Assembly (NCBI RefSeq): GCF_024814375.1
Contig: NZ_JANUXX010000001.1
Location: 248,001 to 312,000, forward strand
Direction: 5' to 3'
Length of the DNA stretch: 64,000 nt
From: Streptococcus sciuri
GTDB taxonomy: Bacteria; Bacillota; Bacilli; Lactobacillales; Streptococcaceae
The notes under the pieces are model-generated. The model worked only from the letters and a program-made list of their open reading frames with translations, made no database searches and had not been told where the DNA came from. Positions 26,327-37,127 of this stretch are shown piece by piece. Numbering within the stretch: the stretch's first letter is position 1; the number at the start of each line of letters is the position of its first letter. Made by a program: the position numbers and the translations under genes.

Positions 26327-27292
26327 ATGGTTGAACAATATGCCGATAACGTTATCAAGTTGTTTTCACTTACTTCCAACCTCCCAATCGCTGAGAAAAT
26401 TTCAAAAGTCTCAGGAATTCCGCTTGGAAAAGTATCTTGCCGTCAATTTTCAGATGGTGAAATTATGATTAACATCGAAGAAACCGTCCGTGGAGACGAC
26501 ATTTACATTATTCAATCCACTAGCTTTCCTGTCAATGACAACCTGTGGGAGTTATTGATTATGATTGATGCTTGTAAGCGTGCTAGCGCTAACTCTGTCA
26601 ATGTTGTCATTCCTTACTTTGGATACGCTAGACAGGATCGTATTGCTGCTTCTCGTGAACCAATCACTGCGAAATTAGTTGCCAATATGCTGGTAAAGGC
26701 TGGCGTTGACCGCTTATTGACACTTGACCTTCATGCTGTCCAAGTGCAAGGTTTCTTTGACATTCCAGTGGATAATCTCTTTACTGTTCCACTTTTTGCT
26801 GAACACTACTCTCAGCTTGGCTTTACTGGTGAAGAAGTCGTTATTGTCAGCCCTAAAAACTCTGGAATAAAGCGTGCTCGCAGTCTCGCAGAGGTCTTAG
26901 GTGCTCCGATTGCTATCATTGACTACGCTCAAGACGATGCTGATCGCGAAGAAGGATATATCATCGGTGATGTTAAAGGTAAAAAAGCTATTATCATTGA
27001 TGATATTTTAAATACAGGAAAAACGTTTGCTGAATCGGCAAAAATTTTGGAACGTGGTGGCGCTACTGATATTTATGCCGTTGCTAGTCATGGTCTTTTC
27101 GCTGGCGGTGCGGCTGATATTTTAGAAGCTTCTCCAATCAAAGACATTGTAGTAACAGACTCTGTCCTCACAAAAGAGCGTGTTCCAGAAAATGTAACCT
27201 ACCTCTCTGCTGCCGAGTTGATTGCTAAAGCGATTGTCCGTATCCATGAACGTCGCCCACTCAGCCCTCTGTTTGCATATAAAAAAGACTAA
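26327..27292 (+). CDS. prs: Ribose-phosphate pyrophosphokinase
   Basis: Prs makes PRPP from ribose 5-phosphate and ATP, feeding purine, pyrimidine, NAD and histidine synthesis. The 321 residues include [14 protein letters not shown], the flexible-loop region [19 protein letters not shown], and the PRPP-binding motif [18 protein letters not shown] near residue 225. AAAGGAG precedes the ATG. PRPP is the co-substrate of Xpt encoded at 16.8 kb. A cysteine desulfurase follows 20 bases later in probable operon. Confidence 0.96.
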   Translation: MVEQYADNVIKLFSLTSNLPIAEKISKVSGIPLGKVSCRQFSDGEIMINIEETVRGDDIYIIQSTSFPVNDNLWELLIMIDACKRASANSVNVVIPYFGYARQDRIAASREPITAKLVANMLVKAGVDRLLTLDLHAVQVQGFFDIPVDNLFTVPLFAEHYSQLGFTGEEVVIVSPKNSGIKRARSLAEVLGAPIAIIDYAQDDADREEGYIIGDVKGKKAIIIDDILNTGKTFAESAKILERGGATDIYAVASHGLFAGGAADILEASPIKDIVVTDSVLTKERVPENVTYLSAAELIAKAIVRIHERRPLSPLFAYKKD

Positions 27293-27312
27293 AGGAGTCT
27301 TTAAGAAAGGAT

Positions 27313-28449
27313 TTGACCGCTATCACACACTCACACATTTACTTAGACAATGCCGCTACAACCGCTATGACACCTTCCGTCATTGAGACTATGACCAAAA
27401 TGATGACAACATCCTTTGGTAATCCCTCCAGTACCCACAGTTTTGGTCGACAAGCAAATCAACATTTGCGTGCTTACCGTCAAGTAATGGCTGAGGCACT
27501 AGGTGTTCCAGCTCATGACATTATCTTTACCTCCGGTGCTACAGAAAGTAACAATTATGCGATTAAAGGTTATGCTCTTGCAAACCAAGTAAAAGGAAAG
27601 CATCTCATTACGACAGAAATTGAACACCATTCCGTTCTTCATACTATGGCCTACTTGGAAAAGCGCTTTGGTTTCGAAGTGACTTATCTCAAGCCTAAAG
27701 AAGGTCAAATTACAGCAAAGATGGTCAAAGAAGCTTTGCGTGATGATACCATTTTAGTCAGTATCATGTATGCAAATAACGAGACAGGGGATTTACTCCC
27801 TATTGCAGAGATTGGTGAAATACTCAAAGATCATCAAGCCGTTTTCCATGTAGATGCTGTGCAAGCTTTTGGTAAAGTTGCCTTGAGACCCCGTGAACTT
27901 AAGATTGATTTTCTATCTGCTTCTGCCCATAAATATCATGGTCCTAAAGGAGTTGGCATATTGTTTGCTAAATCTCATCACATGGATAATCTTTTTCATG
28001 GTGGTGAGCAAGAGGAAAAGCGTCGTGCTAGCACTGAAAATATGGTGGGAATTGCTGGTATGGCACAGGCAACAAGTGATGCTCTTCTTCACCTTGAGGA
28101 AAACTACCTCAAGGTAGAACATCTCAAAAAGACTTTTCTAACAGAGCTAGGAGATGTAGCATATTACATCAATGGTAGCCAAAAGACGATGCCATATGTC
28201 TTAAATATCGGTTTTCCCAAGCAATCTAATCATGTGCTGATGACACTACTTGATTTAAAAGGATTTGCTATCTCAATCGGGTCTGCTTGTACTGCTGGAA
28301 CGATTGAGCCGAGTCACGTCCTAACAAGCTATTATGGTGCTAACTCTAAAAGATTATCAGAATCTATTCGCATCAGCTTTTCTGACCTCAATACCCCAGA
28401 GGAAGTTACACTTCTTGCCCAAGCATTAAAAGAAATCATAGGGAGATAA
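27313..28449 (+). CDS. Cysteine desulfurase (IscS/NifS-like)
   Basis: A class-V PLP aminotransferase that removes sulfur from cysteine for tRNA thiolation or Fe-S assembly. The 378 residues show DNAATT at the N-terminus, the PLP lysine in SASAHKYHGPKG and the active-site persulfide cysteine in SIGSACTAG near residue 325. The start is unclear: no ATG exists, TTG at 27313 sits only 2 bases after GAAAGGA, and a second site AAAGGAG is 15 bases away. It lies prs - desulfurase - DUF1831 with a 2-base gap to the latter, a common streptococcal order. Confidence 0.88.
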   Translation: MTAITHSHIYLDNAATTAMTPSVIETMTKMMTTSFGNPSSTHSFGRQANQHLRAYRQVMAEALGVPAHDIIFTSGATESNNYAIKGYALANQVKGKHLITTEIEHHSVLHTMAYLEKRFGFEVTYLKPKEGQITAKMVKEALRDDTILVSIMYANNETGDLLPIAEIGEILKDHQAVFHVDAVQAFGKVALRPRELKIDFLSASAHKYHGPKGVGILFAKSHHMDNLFHGGEQEEKRRASTENMVGIAGMAQATSDALLHLEENYLKVEHLKKTFLTELGDVAYYINGSQKTMPYVLNIGFPKQSNHVLMTLLDLKGFAISIGSACTAGTIEPSHVLTSYYGANSKRLSESIRISFSDLNTPEEVTLLAQALKEIIGR

Positions 28450-28451
28450 CA

Positions 28452-28799
28452 ATGGCTTTTGAAACTGAAATTCACCCCACTGATTGTCCTTTTGTCTATA
28501 CAATCAGCCCAAACATCAAAAAATATACACTTCGTGATACAACGTTTGTGCAGAATAAAATCGGTCATTTTGAATTAACACGTTTACTTGAGGAGGTTCC
28601 TAACTCTGGTGACGGCTTTCCTCTTAAAATCACGATTAACAAGAACTTATCTAGTTTTAAGCTTGTCATTACAGACAAGTCAGGACTTCATTTAATTAAT
28701 ATTTTTAAAAGTCAAGATTTTAAAATCTTACAAAATAAATTCTACTTTTTGATGGATAGCTTAATAGAACGTGGTATCTTTATTAAAAGAGAAGCTTAA
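28452..28799 (+). CDS. DUF1831 family protein
   Basis: A 115-residue soluble protein beginning AFETEIHPTDCPFVYTISPN. It fits the lactic-acid-bacterial DUF1831 family, which is almost always found beside a cysteine desulfurase. The ATG follows the desulfurase stop after 2 bases. No function is known; a role as partner of the desulfurase is a guess from position. Confidence 0.75.
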   Translation: MAFETEIHPTDCPFVYTISPNIKKYTLRDTTFVQNKIGHFELTRLLEEVPNSGDGFPLKITINKNLSSFKLVITDKSGLHLINIFKSQDFKILQNKFYFLMDSLIERGIFIKREA

Positions 28800-28810
28800 T
28801 AGCCTTGAAA

Positions 28811-28836
28811 ATCTTATGAAAACATAAGATTTTTTT
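28811..28836 (+). terminator. Terminator of the prs-desulfurase-DUF1831 unit
   Basis: ATCTTATG and CATAAGAT form a perfect 8-bp stem with an AAAA loop followed by TTTTTT. Confidence 0.8.
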
Positions 28837-28851
28837 AGATAAAATATTTGT

Positions 28852-28884
28852 TTGTTGCTATTTTCACAAGCTTTTTGGTACAAT
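28852..28884 (+). promoter_or_regulatory. rex promoter with candidate Rex operator
   Basis: TTGCTA and TACAAT (18 bases apart) form the promoter. TTGTTGCTATTTTCACAA at 28852-28869 overlaps it and matches the outer halves (TTGT and TTTTCACAA) of the Rex consensus TTGTGAAATTTTTCACAA, suggesting autoregulation. Confidence 0.5.
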
Positions 28885-28952
28885 AAAAGGTGCTAATATT
28901 AATCGATTATTTCTTACAGTAAATTCTCTTAGATTTGGGAGGTGTTGGTTTC

Positions 28953-29636
28953 ATGACTATTGATAAGTCTATCCCTAAAGCAACAGCAAAACGTTTACCA
29001 CTTTATTACAGGATTTTTAAACGTTTCAATACTAACCATTTTGAAAAAGCCAGCTCAAAGCAGATTGCAGATGCTATCGGTATTGACTCAGCAACAGTGC
29101 GTCGTGACTTTTCATATTTTGGTGAGTTGGGACGTCGTGGATTCGGTTATGATGTGAAAAAACTCATGAATTTCTTTGCCGATATTCTAAATGATCACTC
29201 AACAACTAATGTCATGCTAGTTGGTTGTGGTAATATTGGACGTGCATTACTTCACTACCGCTTTCATGACCGCAATAAAATGCAAATTACTCTTGCTTTT
29301 GACCGTGATGACAATAGCTTGGTAGGTACTGCAACTGAAGATGGCATCCCTATATATGGTATTTCAAGCATAAAAGAACATCTCAAAGACCAATATATCG
29401 AAACAGCTATTTTGACAGTTCCCAGCTTACAAGCTCAAGAAGTCGCTAATCTTCTCGTTAATGCTGGCATTAAAGGTATTTTGAGCTTTTCACCAGTTCA
29501 TCTTAATGTGCCAAAAGACGTCATTGTCCAGTATGTAGATTTAACTAGCGAGTTACAAACCTTATTATACTTTATGAGCCAATCAAACGACCAAACCAGT
29601 TCGTATAAATACTTAGATCAAAAGGAGAGAACATGA
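28953..29636 (+). CDS. rex: Redox-sensing transcriptional repressor Rex
   Basis: Rex binds DNA when NADH is low and releases when NADH rises, controlling fermentation and NADH re-oxidation genes. The 227 residues have an N-terminal winged helix ([21 protein letters not shown] near residues 30-50, with GRRGFGYDV) and a Rossmann domain with GCGNIGRAL near residue 90. I use the ATG at 28953, 8 bases after GGGAGGTG, not the upstream TTG. Candidate targets in this window are its own promoter and ldh. Its stop overlaps the start of the next gene. Confidence 0.95.
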   Translation: MTIDKSIPKATAKRLPLYYRIFKRFNTNHFEKASSKQIADAIGIDSATVRRDFSYFGELGRRGFGYDVKKLMNFFADILNDHSTTNVMLVGCGNIGRALLHYRFHDRNKMQITLAFDRDDNSLVGTATEDGIPIYGISSIKEHLKDQYIETAILTVPSLQAQEVANLLVNAGIKGILSFSPVHLNVPKDVIVQYVDLTSELQTLLYFMSQSNDQTSSYKYLDQKERT

Positions 29637-30325
29637 TGAAACCAATTATTGGGATTATGGGAAATCAACGCATTAAAAATGATATCAACATTCCTTGGTC
29701 ATATGCTCCAACAGGCTTTGTCAAGGGAATTCAACGATCCGGAGGACTACCACTTATTTTACCTATCAGCAGTGAAGAAGATGCTAAAACCTATATCTCT
29801 ATGGTGGACAAAGTGCTACTGATTGGTGGGCAAAATGTCGATCCGCAATTTTATCAAGAGGATCGACACACTGATGACAATGACTTCTTTTTGGAACGCG
29901 ATGTCTTTGAATTAGCTGTTATAAAAGAGGCTATACATCAGAAAAAGCCTATATTTGGTGTTTGTCGTGGACTACAACTGATGAATGTAGCACTTGGTGG
30001 CACACTCAACCAAAATATTAAAGGACATTGGCAACGTGAAGAGGGAAATGTCAGAACACATCCTGTCATCATCAAAAACGAATGTGTTCTCTCAAAAATC
30101 TATGGTTCATATGCGCAGATTAACTCTTTCCACCGCCAAAGCATTAAAATAATGGCAAAATCTTTAAAACCAATTGCTTTTGATCCTGATACAGGTATTA
30201 TTGAAGCAGCGGTTTCAATAGATAAGACTATCACTTTTTTAGGGGTTCAATGGCACCCTGAATTGCTTATTGACGATAGTGTCAAAGATATGGCACTTTT
30301 TGACTATTTTGTCAATGAACTCTAA
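29633..30325 (+). CDS. Class I glutamine amidotransferase-like peptidase (C26, gamma-glutamyl-GABA hydrolase type)
   Basis: The 230 residues carry the nucleophile elbow [16 protein letters not shown] (Cys near residue 108) and the catalytic His in GVQWHPELL near the C-terminus, as in PuuD-like gamma-glutamyl hydrolases. The true substrate in streptococci is unknown. The ATG overlaps the rex stop (ATGA), so it is translated with rex. Its stop codon overlaps the convergent radC stop (CTAA on the plus strand), with no terminator between. Confidence 0.85.
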   Translation: MMKPIIGIMGNQRIKNDINIPWSYAPTGFVKGIQRSGGLPLILPISSEEDAKTYISMVDKVLLIGGQNVDPQFYQEDRHTDDNDFFLERDVFELAVIKEAIHQKKPIFGVCRGLQLMNVALGGTLNQNIKGHWQREEGNVRTHPVIIKNECVLSKIYGSYAQINSFHRQSIKIMAKSLKPIAFDPDTGIIEAAVSIDKTITFLGVQWHPELLIDDSVKDMALFDYFVNEL

Positions 30326-31008
30326 TCGCAAATCACCTCTCCTTCTTCTCGAAAACTGTAATATTCCTTTTGTCCTACAATAATGTGATCCAAGCAGACT
30401 ATGCCAAGCATTTGACAAGCTGTTTGGATTTTTTCAGTAAACTTTTTATCATTTCGACTGGGATTTGCGCTACCTGATGGATGATTATGAACAATAATAA
30501 GACTCGTTGCCATATTTTTACAAGCGTAGTATAAAATTTCACGCGGTTCAGCTACCGATCGTCTCACTGTCCCAATAAAAATCGTTTTTTGCTCGATAAT
30601 ACGATTTTGAGTATCCAGATAAAGAGCGAGCAAGTGTTCTTGTTTAGCATCCGCTAATTCTAACATCATACGACGTGCTAATTGCTGACTACTCAAAATT
30701 TGATCAGCACGTTTGTACTCAGAATCTTGAATCCTCCTTGCTAATTCAATCATCGCCTTTAGCTCAATAGATTTGACTTTTCCAATCCCTTTAATCTGCT
30801 GCAACTCTTGTAAAGATAGCTATTTAAAATCAGCAAGAGAGGTCATTTGGCTAATGATTTGAGTTGAGATATCAAGAACTGGCATTTCCTTAGTTCCTGT
30901 GCGGAGTAGAATAGCTAACAATTCTTGATTACTTAATTTTTCAGCACCGAATGCTTGTAATCGCTCTCTTGGTCTTAATGTTTCAGGTTGATTTTGAATG
31001 GAATACAT
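30322..31008 (-). pseudogene. radC: radC (JAB/MPN-domain protein) interrupted by an amber codon
   Basis: The gene would encode 228 residues from ATG 31008 (GGAGG ribosome site), but codon 63 is TAG at 30820-30822, within [12 protein letters not shown], where relatives continue in frame. Beyond the stop the frame is intact to the end and retains the UPF0758 zinc motif ([14 protein letters not shown]), so the lesion is one recent substitution, for example AAG or CAG to TAG. The 66-codon upstream piece keeps only the helical N-terminus. A restart downstream could give the MPN domain alone, but I see no ribosome site. RadC is expressed in competent streptococci and is dispensable for repair. Confidence 0.85.
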
Positions 31009-31060
31009 AACTACCTCCACCTATTTTATCCGTAAAAGGACGACTAAGTGGAGGTAATTT

Positions 31061-32221
31061 TTAGTCATCAATTATCTCAGATGATATTTTTTCATCCAGA
31101 TTATCTAAATTCATTGATTGACGTTTTGCCACTTGGTCTTTAATAATTTGATAGATGCTTGCTGCAATTGGTACAGCCATAAGCATTCCTAAGAAGCCAT
31201 ATAAGCTACCACCAATGGTAATCGCCACTAATACCCACATACCAGGTAATCCAATGGAGCCACCAACTACACGAGGATAAATGAGATTTCCCTCAAACTG
31301 CTGTAAAATAACCATAAAGATAACAAAAGCAAATGCTTGGGGAACAGACTGAGTGACGATTAGAAAAAAACCAATTGTCACACCTATATAAGCTCCAATC
31401 ACAGGAACAAGTGCTGTAAAAGCTACTAAAACCCCAATTGTACTGGCATAAGGAAAACGAAGTATCATCATACCAGTAGCTGTCAACGTTCCTAAAATCA
31501 TTGCTTCTAATGTCTGACCTACGATAAAGCCATGAAATCGCTTGTGAAGTATACCTATCACATAATGCAATTTTGGAGCATGTTTACCCGTAAAGGTATC
31601 AATCAAAAGATTAAACTGGCGCCCTAATTTTTCCTTATTTCCTAAAACATAGAAAGAAAAAATCACGCTCATAAAGACATTGATAAAAGTTTGTGCAATG
31701 GAAGTCACAGAAGTAACAAGAGAAACTAAAGTTGCCAGCACTTGTTTTAAAACCTGTTGTCCAAAATTTGTGATTTGAGATACAATCTCTTTGTCCGATC
31801 CGATGTAGTTAATCAATCTTGAGATATGTGGATTTTGATTGATTTTTTTGATGAAATCTGTGATGACAGAAGTATCAATGGTCATGAGTGAGCTAATACT
31901 CGTAATCAGATCTGGCAAGATAATGGAAAAAAGCCAGATAATGATAACCACAAAGGTAGTATAGGCTAAAATCATCGACAATGGACGCTTGAAACCATAC
32001 ATCCATTTAACGTTTTTAAAAAGCCAATCATAGCCTAGCTCATACAAGGACATAACGATATTGACCACATAAGCAACTGCTGCTCCAATCAAGAAAGGTT
32101 GCGAAGCAGTAAAAATAGTATTTATAATGGAGGCTGCCGTTGTCCAATAATTTAAAATAGCAATAAAAAGTACAAACAAAATCAACAAGTAGTAAACTTG
32201 TTTTTTTCCAAAATGCATCAT
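31061..32221 (-). CDS. AI-2E (PerM/TqsA/YdiK) family membrane protein
   Basis: A 386-residue protein with about eight hydrophobic helices and a central soluble stretch (residues 130-210). The C-terminal part, with FPYASTIGVLVAFTALVPVIG, GNLIYPRVVGGSIGLPGMWV and AVPIAA, is diagnostic of the family. Members have been linked to autoinducer-2 export, Na+/H+ antiport and other transport, so the substrate is open. GAGG lies upstream of two adjacent ATG codons. It is monocistronic and 53 bases from radC. Confidence 0.85.
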   Translation of the reverse strand: MMHFGKKQVYYLLILFVLFIAILNYWTTAASIINTIFTASQPFLIGAAVAYVVNIVMSLYELGYDWLFKNVKWMYGFKRPLSMILAYTTFVVIIIWLFSIILPDLITSISSLMTIDTSVITDFIKKINQNPHISRLINYIGSDKEIVSQITNFGQQVLKQVLATLVSLVTSVTSIAQTFINVFMSVIFSFYVLGNKEKLGRQFNLLIDTFTGKHAPKLHYVIGILHKRFHGFIVGQTLEAMILGTLTATGMMILRFPYASTIGVLVAFTALVPVIGAYIGVTIGFFLIVTQSVPQAFAFVIFMVILQQFEGNLIYPRVVGGSIGLPGMWVLVAITIGGSLYGFLGMLMAVPIAASIYQIIKDQVAKRQSMNLDNLDEKISSEIIDD

Positions 32222-32605
32222 TTTCCATACCTCAATTTATAGTTTTAATCTAACATTCTCTCATAGAATGACAATATACTTGTTTAATGTCACTCTAATA
32301 GGCACACAAATCCTTTATTTTATTATACACGATTTAAAGTGAAAATACCCTTTTTAATGATAAATAGAATAGAATCTATTAACAGATTTTTCATTTTGAT
32401 ACGAGTGCTCATCAAATATTGAAAGTATTACAAAGCACCTCCATTTAGGAGGTGCTTTCCTCATCATTTATTTAGATAGATTTGTAGTAGCATATCATAA
32501 TTTGAGCATAGTATCTCATTCTTTATCAGATAAAGAATTGATTTCCATAATCAAACTACCTGCATATCAGAGCTTTAGAATTATATTTAGTATTGACATA
32601 CTATT
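32222..32605. other. Intergenic region without a gene
   Basis: This gap contains no supported coding frame. It holds a TATAAT-bearing promoter-like site (near 32320-32330, minus strand) for the AI-2E gene, a hairpin with arms AAAGCACCTCC/GGAGGTGCTTT (32434-32460) that may end transcription from the glucosidase, and a perfect 9-bp palindrome ATTCTTTAT-CAG-ATAAAGAAT (32518-32538) of unknown role. Confidence 0.5.
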
Positions 32606-34096
<1,491 letters not shown>

Positions 34097-34122
34097 TTAC
34101 CTCTTTCATTAAGTTGTCTTTA

Positions 34123-34136
34123 TTATAGCGTTTTCA
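34123..34136 (-). promoter_or_regulatory. cre-like site over the glucosidase -10 box
   Basis: TGAAAACGCTATAA agrees with the cre consensus TGNAANCGNTNNCA at all fixed positions but one, and shares bases with the TATAAT -10 box. This suits CcpA repression of a beta-glucoside gene. Confidence 0.5.
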
Positions 34137-34185
34137 AAATTTCATATCTTGCACTATACTCAGATATACTGATACTATTCTACGA

Positions 34186-34217
34186 TAAAAAAGCCAGTTC
34201 AAAAAACTGACTTTTTC
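34186..34217 (-). terminator. Terminator after the Nramp-like gene
   Basis: On the minus strand AGTCAGTT and AACTGGCT pair with one wobble around a T-rich loop and are followed by TTTTTT. It separates the transporter from the glucosidase. Confidence 0.65.
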
Positions 34218-34218
34218 T

Positions 34219-35475
34219 TTAAACAGCTCCTGTTAGCATAGCGTATAAGAAGAATAAGGCAAATCCAAAAAGATAAATCAATCCTACAATTGATAAGATG
34301 TTTAACCATTTAGCAATACGATGTTCTTTATTATTGACTAAAATATAATTAAGATATGCAAAAAATGGGGTTGTCAAGAAAGAAGCAATCATAGCAAAGC
34401 GTAACATGGTAGCAACATTTCCTGAGAAGAAAAAGATAATTATAATAGCAATAGCTGAGGTCGCCGTCATCCAAATGTTTAGATTTTTTTGCTTCGCTTC
34501 TTTTTCTCCTAACAGTAAACGCAAAGTTTCGTTATTAGCGCGTGAATACCCATCAATAACGGTGATAACTGTACCAAATATGCATAAAAAAGCAATGAAA
34601 GCAATCAAGAGACGAGACCAATTACCAAGAGCTTTAGCATACATACCGATAAACTGGTGGATATAAGCTGCACTAGCTCCCTGCACTTTTTCGCCAGTTC
34701 CAAATTGGATGAGAGCACCGAGGGCTAAAAAGATAAAAGCTAGAATAGCTGTACCAATATAACCAACATTAAAATCAAATAACCCATCTTTATAAGAAAC
34801 CTTAATACTCTTTTGTTTTTCGACACTCCACATCGAGTTAATCGCTGAAATTTCAATAGGAGCCGGCATCCATCCCATCAAAGAAACAATAAAAGGTAAA
34901 GCGGACAATTGCCAAGGGCTGGGTGCACTAAAGTTTGGAACATATTCTCTATGCTGGAACAGAGCGATAATGACTGCCAAGCTGGTAGCTAAGGTCAGAG
35001 CAATCATCACCCACTTAGATAATCCATCTATAAAGCGATAACCACCAATTAGAAGCATTGCCCAAGTCACTACAATAATTATAGTTGTTAACTGCGAAAT
35101 AGATAGTCCAAATCCATTTGGAAAAACATTATACAAAATAGCTGCTGCTAATATGCCGACAGCTGCTGTGTTGACCAAAGCAGAAAAGATATTCATTACA
35201 AAAAAGAGAATAAGATAACCTTTTCCTTTTTCGCTATAGCCTTCTATCAAGCTTTTTCCTGTTGTCATCGTATACTGTGTTCCAAACCGAAAGAATGGAT
35301 ATTTAAACAAATTGATTAGTAAGATGATAATGGCTAGTTGCCATCCATAAATAGCTCCAGCTTGTGTTGATGAGACGATATGTGAACCACCGACAGCAGC
35401 GGATGCCATCAAAATTCCAGGTCCCATTGCTCTAAGACGTGCCTTCCATACTGTTTGACTATCTATAGTATCCAT
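34219..35475 (-). CDS. Nramp-family-like transporter with non-canonical metal site
   Basis: The 418 residues have about 11 membrane helices and Nramp-like architecture: GPGILMASAAVGGSH opens helix 1 and SLMGWMPAPIEISA lies in helix 6. In true Nramp proteins helix 1 carries DPGN and helix 6 M-P-H. Here DPGN is GGSH and MPH is MPA, so the metal-binding Asp and Asn are lost. It is thus unlikely to be a standard Mn/Fe importer; a different cation or organic substrate is possible. A consensus promoter and a terminator make it monocistronic. Confidence 0.75.
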   Translation of the reverse strand: MDTIDSQTVWKARLRAMGPGILMASAAVGGSHIVSSTQAGAIYGWQLAIIILLINLFKYPFFRFGTQYTMTTGKSLIEGYSEKGKGYLILFFVMNIFSALVNTAAVGILAAAILYNVFPNGFGLSISQLTTIIIVVTWAMLLIGGYRFIDGLSKWVMIALTLATSLAVIIALFQHREYVPNFSAPSPWQLSALPFIVSLMGWMPAPIEISAINSMWSVEKQKSIKVSYKDGLFDFNVGYIGTAILAFIFLALGALIQFGTGEKVQGASAAYIHQFIGMYAKALGNWSRLLIAFIAFLCIFGTVITVIDGYSRANNETLRLLLGEKEAKQKNLNIWMTATSAIAIIIIFFFSGNVATMLRFAMIASFLTTPFFAYLNYILVNNKEHRIAKWLNILSIVGLIYLFGFALFFLYAMLTGAV

Positions 35476-35524
35476 AATAAACTCCTTTACTAAATCATCG
35501 TCTGATAATTCTGAATATACTGGG

Positions 35525-35553
35525 ATTGTATCAATTTATAGAAAAATTGTCAA
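35525..35553 (-). promoter_or_regulatory. Promoter of the Nramp-like gene
   Basis: Consensus TTGACA and TACAAT with a 17-base spacer on the minus strand, about 50 bases before the start codon. Confidence 0.75.
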
Positions 35554-35579
35554 TGCTTTCTGAAATTTTTTTGAAAAAT

Positions 35580-35610
35580 AAAAAAGCAACTAAGAATTTC
35601 CTAGTTACTC
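35580..35610 (-). terminator. Terminator after the DUF1002 gene
   Basis: AGTAACTAGG and CTTAGTTGCT pair imperfectly on the minus strand, followed by TTTTTTATTTTT. Confidence 0.6.
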
Positions 35611-35618
35611 CTCATTCT

Positions 35619-36587
35619 TTATGAAAATAAATTCGTAAAGAAAGTGACGATTTGTTGCCACAAATTAGCAAAGAAGCCTTTACTTGACTCAATAGCGCTG
35701 TTAGCATCAAAGTTCAGATTGATACCGCTAAAAGTTGATTTGGCTTTTGAGACAATACTATTTTTTAGAGTTGTCAAAGTTGATTTAAAATTACTGTTTT
35801 TGATAACAGAACTTTTTGATAAATTAACAGCAAAGTTGACGATAATAGTAATTTGGTTGTTGGTCATAGTATCCTTTAGGCCATAATTAGATAAGGTGTC
35901 CTCGACAATCTTCCGTATATCAGACTCGGATAAACTAGAACCACCATCAGCGATAGCAGATTTGATGTCAGTCATAGCAACATTCAATTTATCCGCATCA
36001 TAGCCTGCTTTGTTTTGATTTTCTGCATTAATATCAGACAAAGCATTGAGCTCTTCTTGGGCAAGGGCTTTACTTTCTGCAGAGACAGTAGCTCCATTTT
36101 TTTCTAAAGAGTAATAAATTCCTGCAAGAGCACTTTCACCTGTTACTTGAATAGGAGAAGCAACCGTAATTTCAGCATGTTCAATACCTAACGTAATAGC
36201 TGCATTACGATACATATCTTGAGTAACTTTAGTGATATTTTCTGGTGTCACAATAGAGACACTCAACCCTTTAGAAGCACCTAATTTCTTGATTTTTACA
36301 GATGAATAAAGTTGCAAGCTGCTATCATCTGCCACATCCATAATAAAAGCGTAAGCACTTGTCGTTAGTGTCTTAACGTTCGTATCTTTTGATGAATCAT
36401 ATCCCAAAAGAGATAGCGTTTCTGTGCGTTGACTATCTGAAAGCGAATAGCCCAGCACGTAATCAGGTTGTACGTAAGACTCATCAATGACTTTTTGAAC
36501 ACTACTAGTCGCTGCATCTACTCTTGATACGCTAAAGAATGCCACAAAGACCAAGACAACACCTACAATAATTTTTTTCAAATGCAT
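35619..36587 (-). CDS. Secreted DUF1002 domain protein
   Basis: The 322 residues begin with a signal peptide (KKIIVGVVLVFVAFFSVSRV, likely cut after VDA near residue 26). The remainder is a soluble, acidic, Ser/Ala-rich extracellular protein fitting DUF1002, with the characteristic N-terminal VLGYSLSDSQRTETLSLLGY. The C-terminal end (IESSKGFFANLWQQIVTFF) is amphipathic and might contact the membrane. No LPXTG motif is present, although sortase A is encoded 1.3 kb away. Function unknown. Confidence 0.75.
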   Translation of the reverse strand: MHLKKIIVGVVLVFVAFFSVSRVDAATSSVQKVIDESYVQPDYVLGYSLSDSQRTETLSLLGYDSSKDTNVKTLTTSAYAFIMDVADDSSLQLYSSVKIKKLGASKGLSVSIVTPENITKVTQDMYRNAAITLGIEHAEITVASPIQVTGESALAGIYYSLEKNGATVSAESKALAQEELNALSDINAENQNKAGYDADKLNVAMTDIKSAIADGGSSLSESDIRKIVEDTLSNYGLKDTMTNNQITIIVNFAVNLSKSSVIKNSNFKSTLTTLKNSIVSKAKSTFSGINLNFDANSAIESSKGFFANLWQQIVTFFTNLFS

Positions 36588-36688
36588 AATTACCCTCGTT
36601 TGTCTTTTTTCCTAACTTTTTTCAAAATCTTACGATTCATTATAACATTTTTTGCTTAAAGAAAGATATACCATCCAGCCATAAACTC

Positions 36689-37090
36689 TTATTCGTGCAA
36701 TTCTAAGGGCAAACCATCTGGATCAAAGAAAAAAGTCATCTTCTCATCTGTAAAAGTATCTTTGCGAATAGGTTCTACAAAAATCCCTAGATTCTCCAAT
36801 TCTTTTTTACGTATTTCGATGTCATCTACTTTAAAAGCAAGATGCCTCAATCCACACGCTTCAGGATAGCTGAGACGTTGTGGAGGTTTCTTATAGGTAA
36901 TATCCGTACTTTTCTGTCCAAAAATCTCTAGCTCAATCGAACCACATCTCAAATCTAATTTGTAGTCCTGTCGATCTAATCTATGATGTTCACGAATAAT
37001 CTCAAATCCTAGCTTATCTACATAAAAATCACGCGATGTCGTATAATCTGAAACGATTAAAGCTACATGATGAACAGCCTTCCATTGCAT
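36689..37090 (-). CDS. VOC-superfamily (glyoxalase/bleomycin-resistance fold) protein
   Basis: A 133-residue protein with two beta-alpha-beta-beta-beta modules. His in HHVALIVSDYTTSRDFYVDK, Glu in IELEIFG, His in CGLRHLAFKVDDIE and Glu in PDGLPLELHE are at the four usual metal-ligand positions, so a metalloenzyme is likely. It resembles YaeR-like proteins; the substrate is unknown and lactoylglutathione is doubtful because streptococci often lack glutathione synthesis. It lies 37 bases after srtA on the same strand. Confidence 0.8.
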   Translation of the reverse strand: MQWKAVHHVALIVSDYTTSRDFYVDKLGFEIIREHHRLDRQDYKLDLRCGSIELEIFGQKSTDITYKKPPQRLSYPEACGLRHLAFKVDDIEIRKKELENLGIFVEPIRKDTFTDEKMTFFFDPDGLPLELHE

Positions 37091-37127
37091 TTTAAACTCC
37101 TTTCTCTTGTAGAAAATCAGAAATGAT

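Noticed and set aside
32434..32460. GC-rich hairpin as a small RNA gene.
   Set aside because: No promoter or separate transcript structure is visible; it is more simply a terminator or RNA-stabilising stem after the glucosidase.
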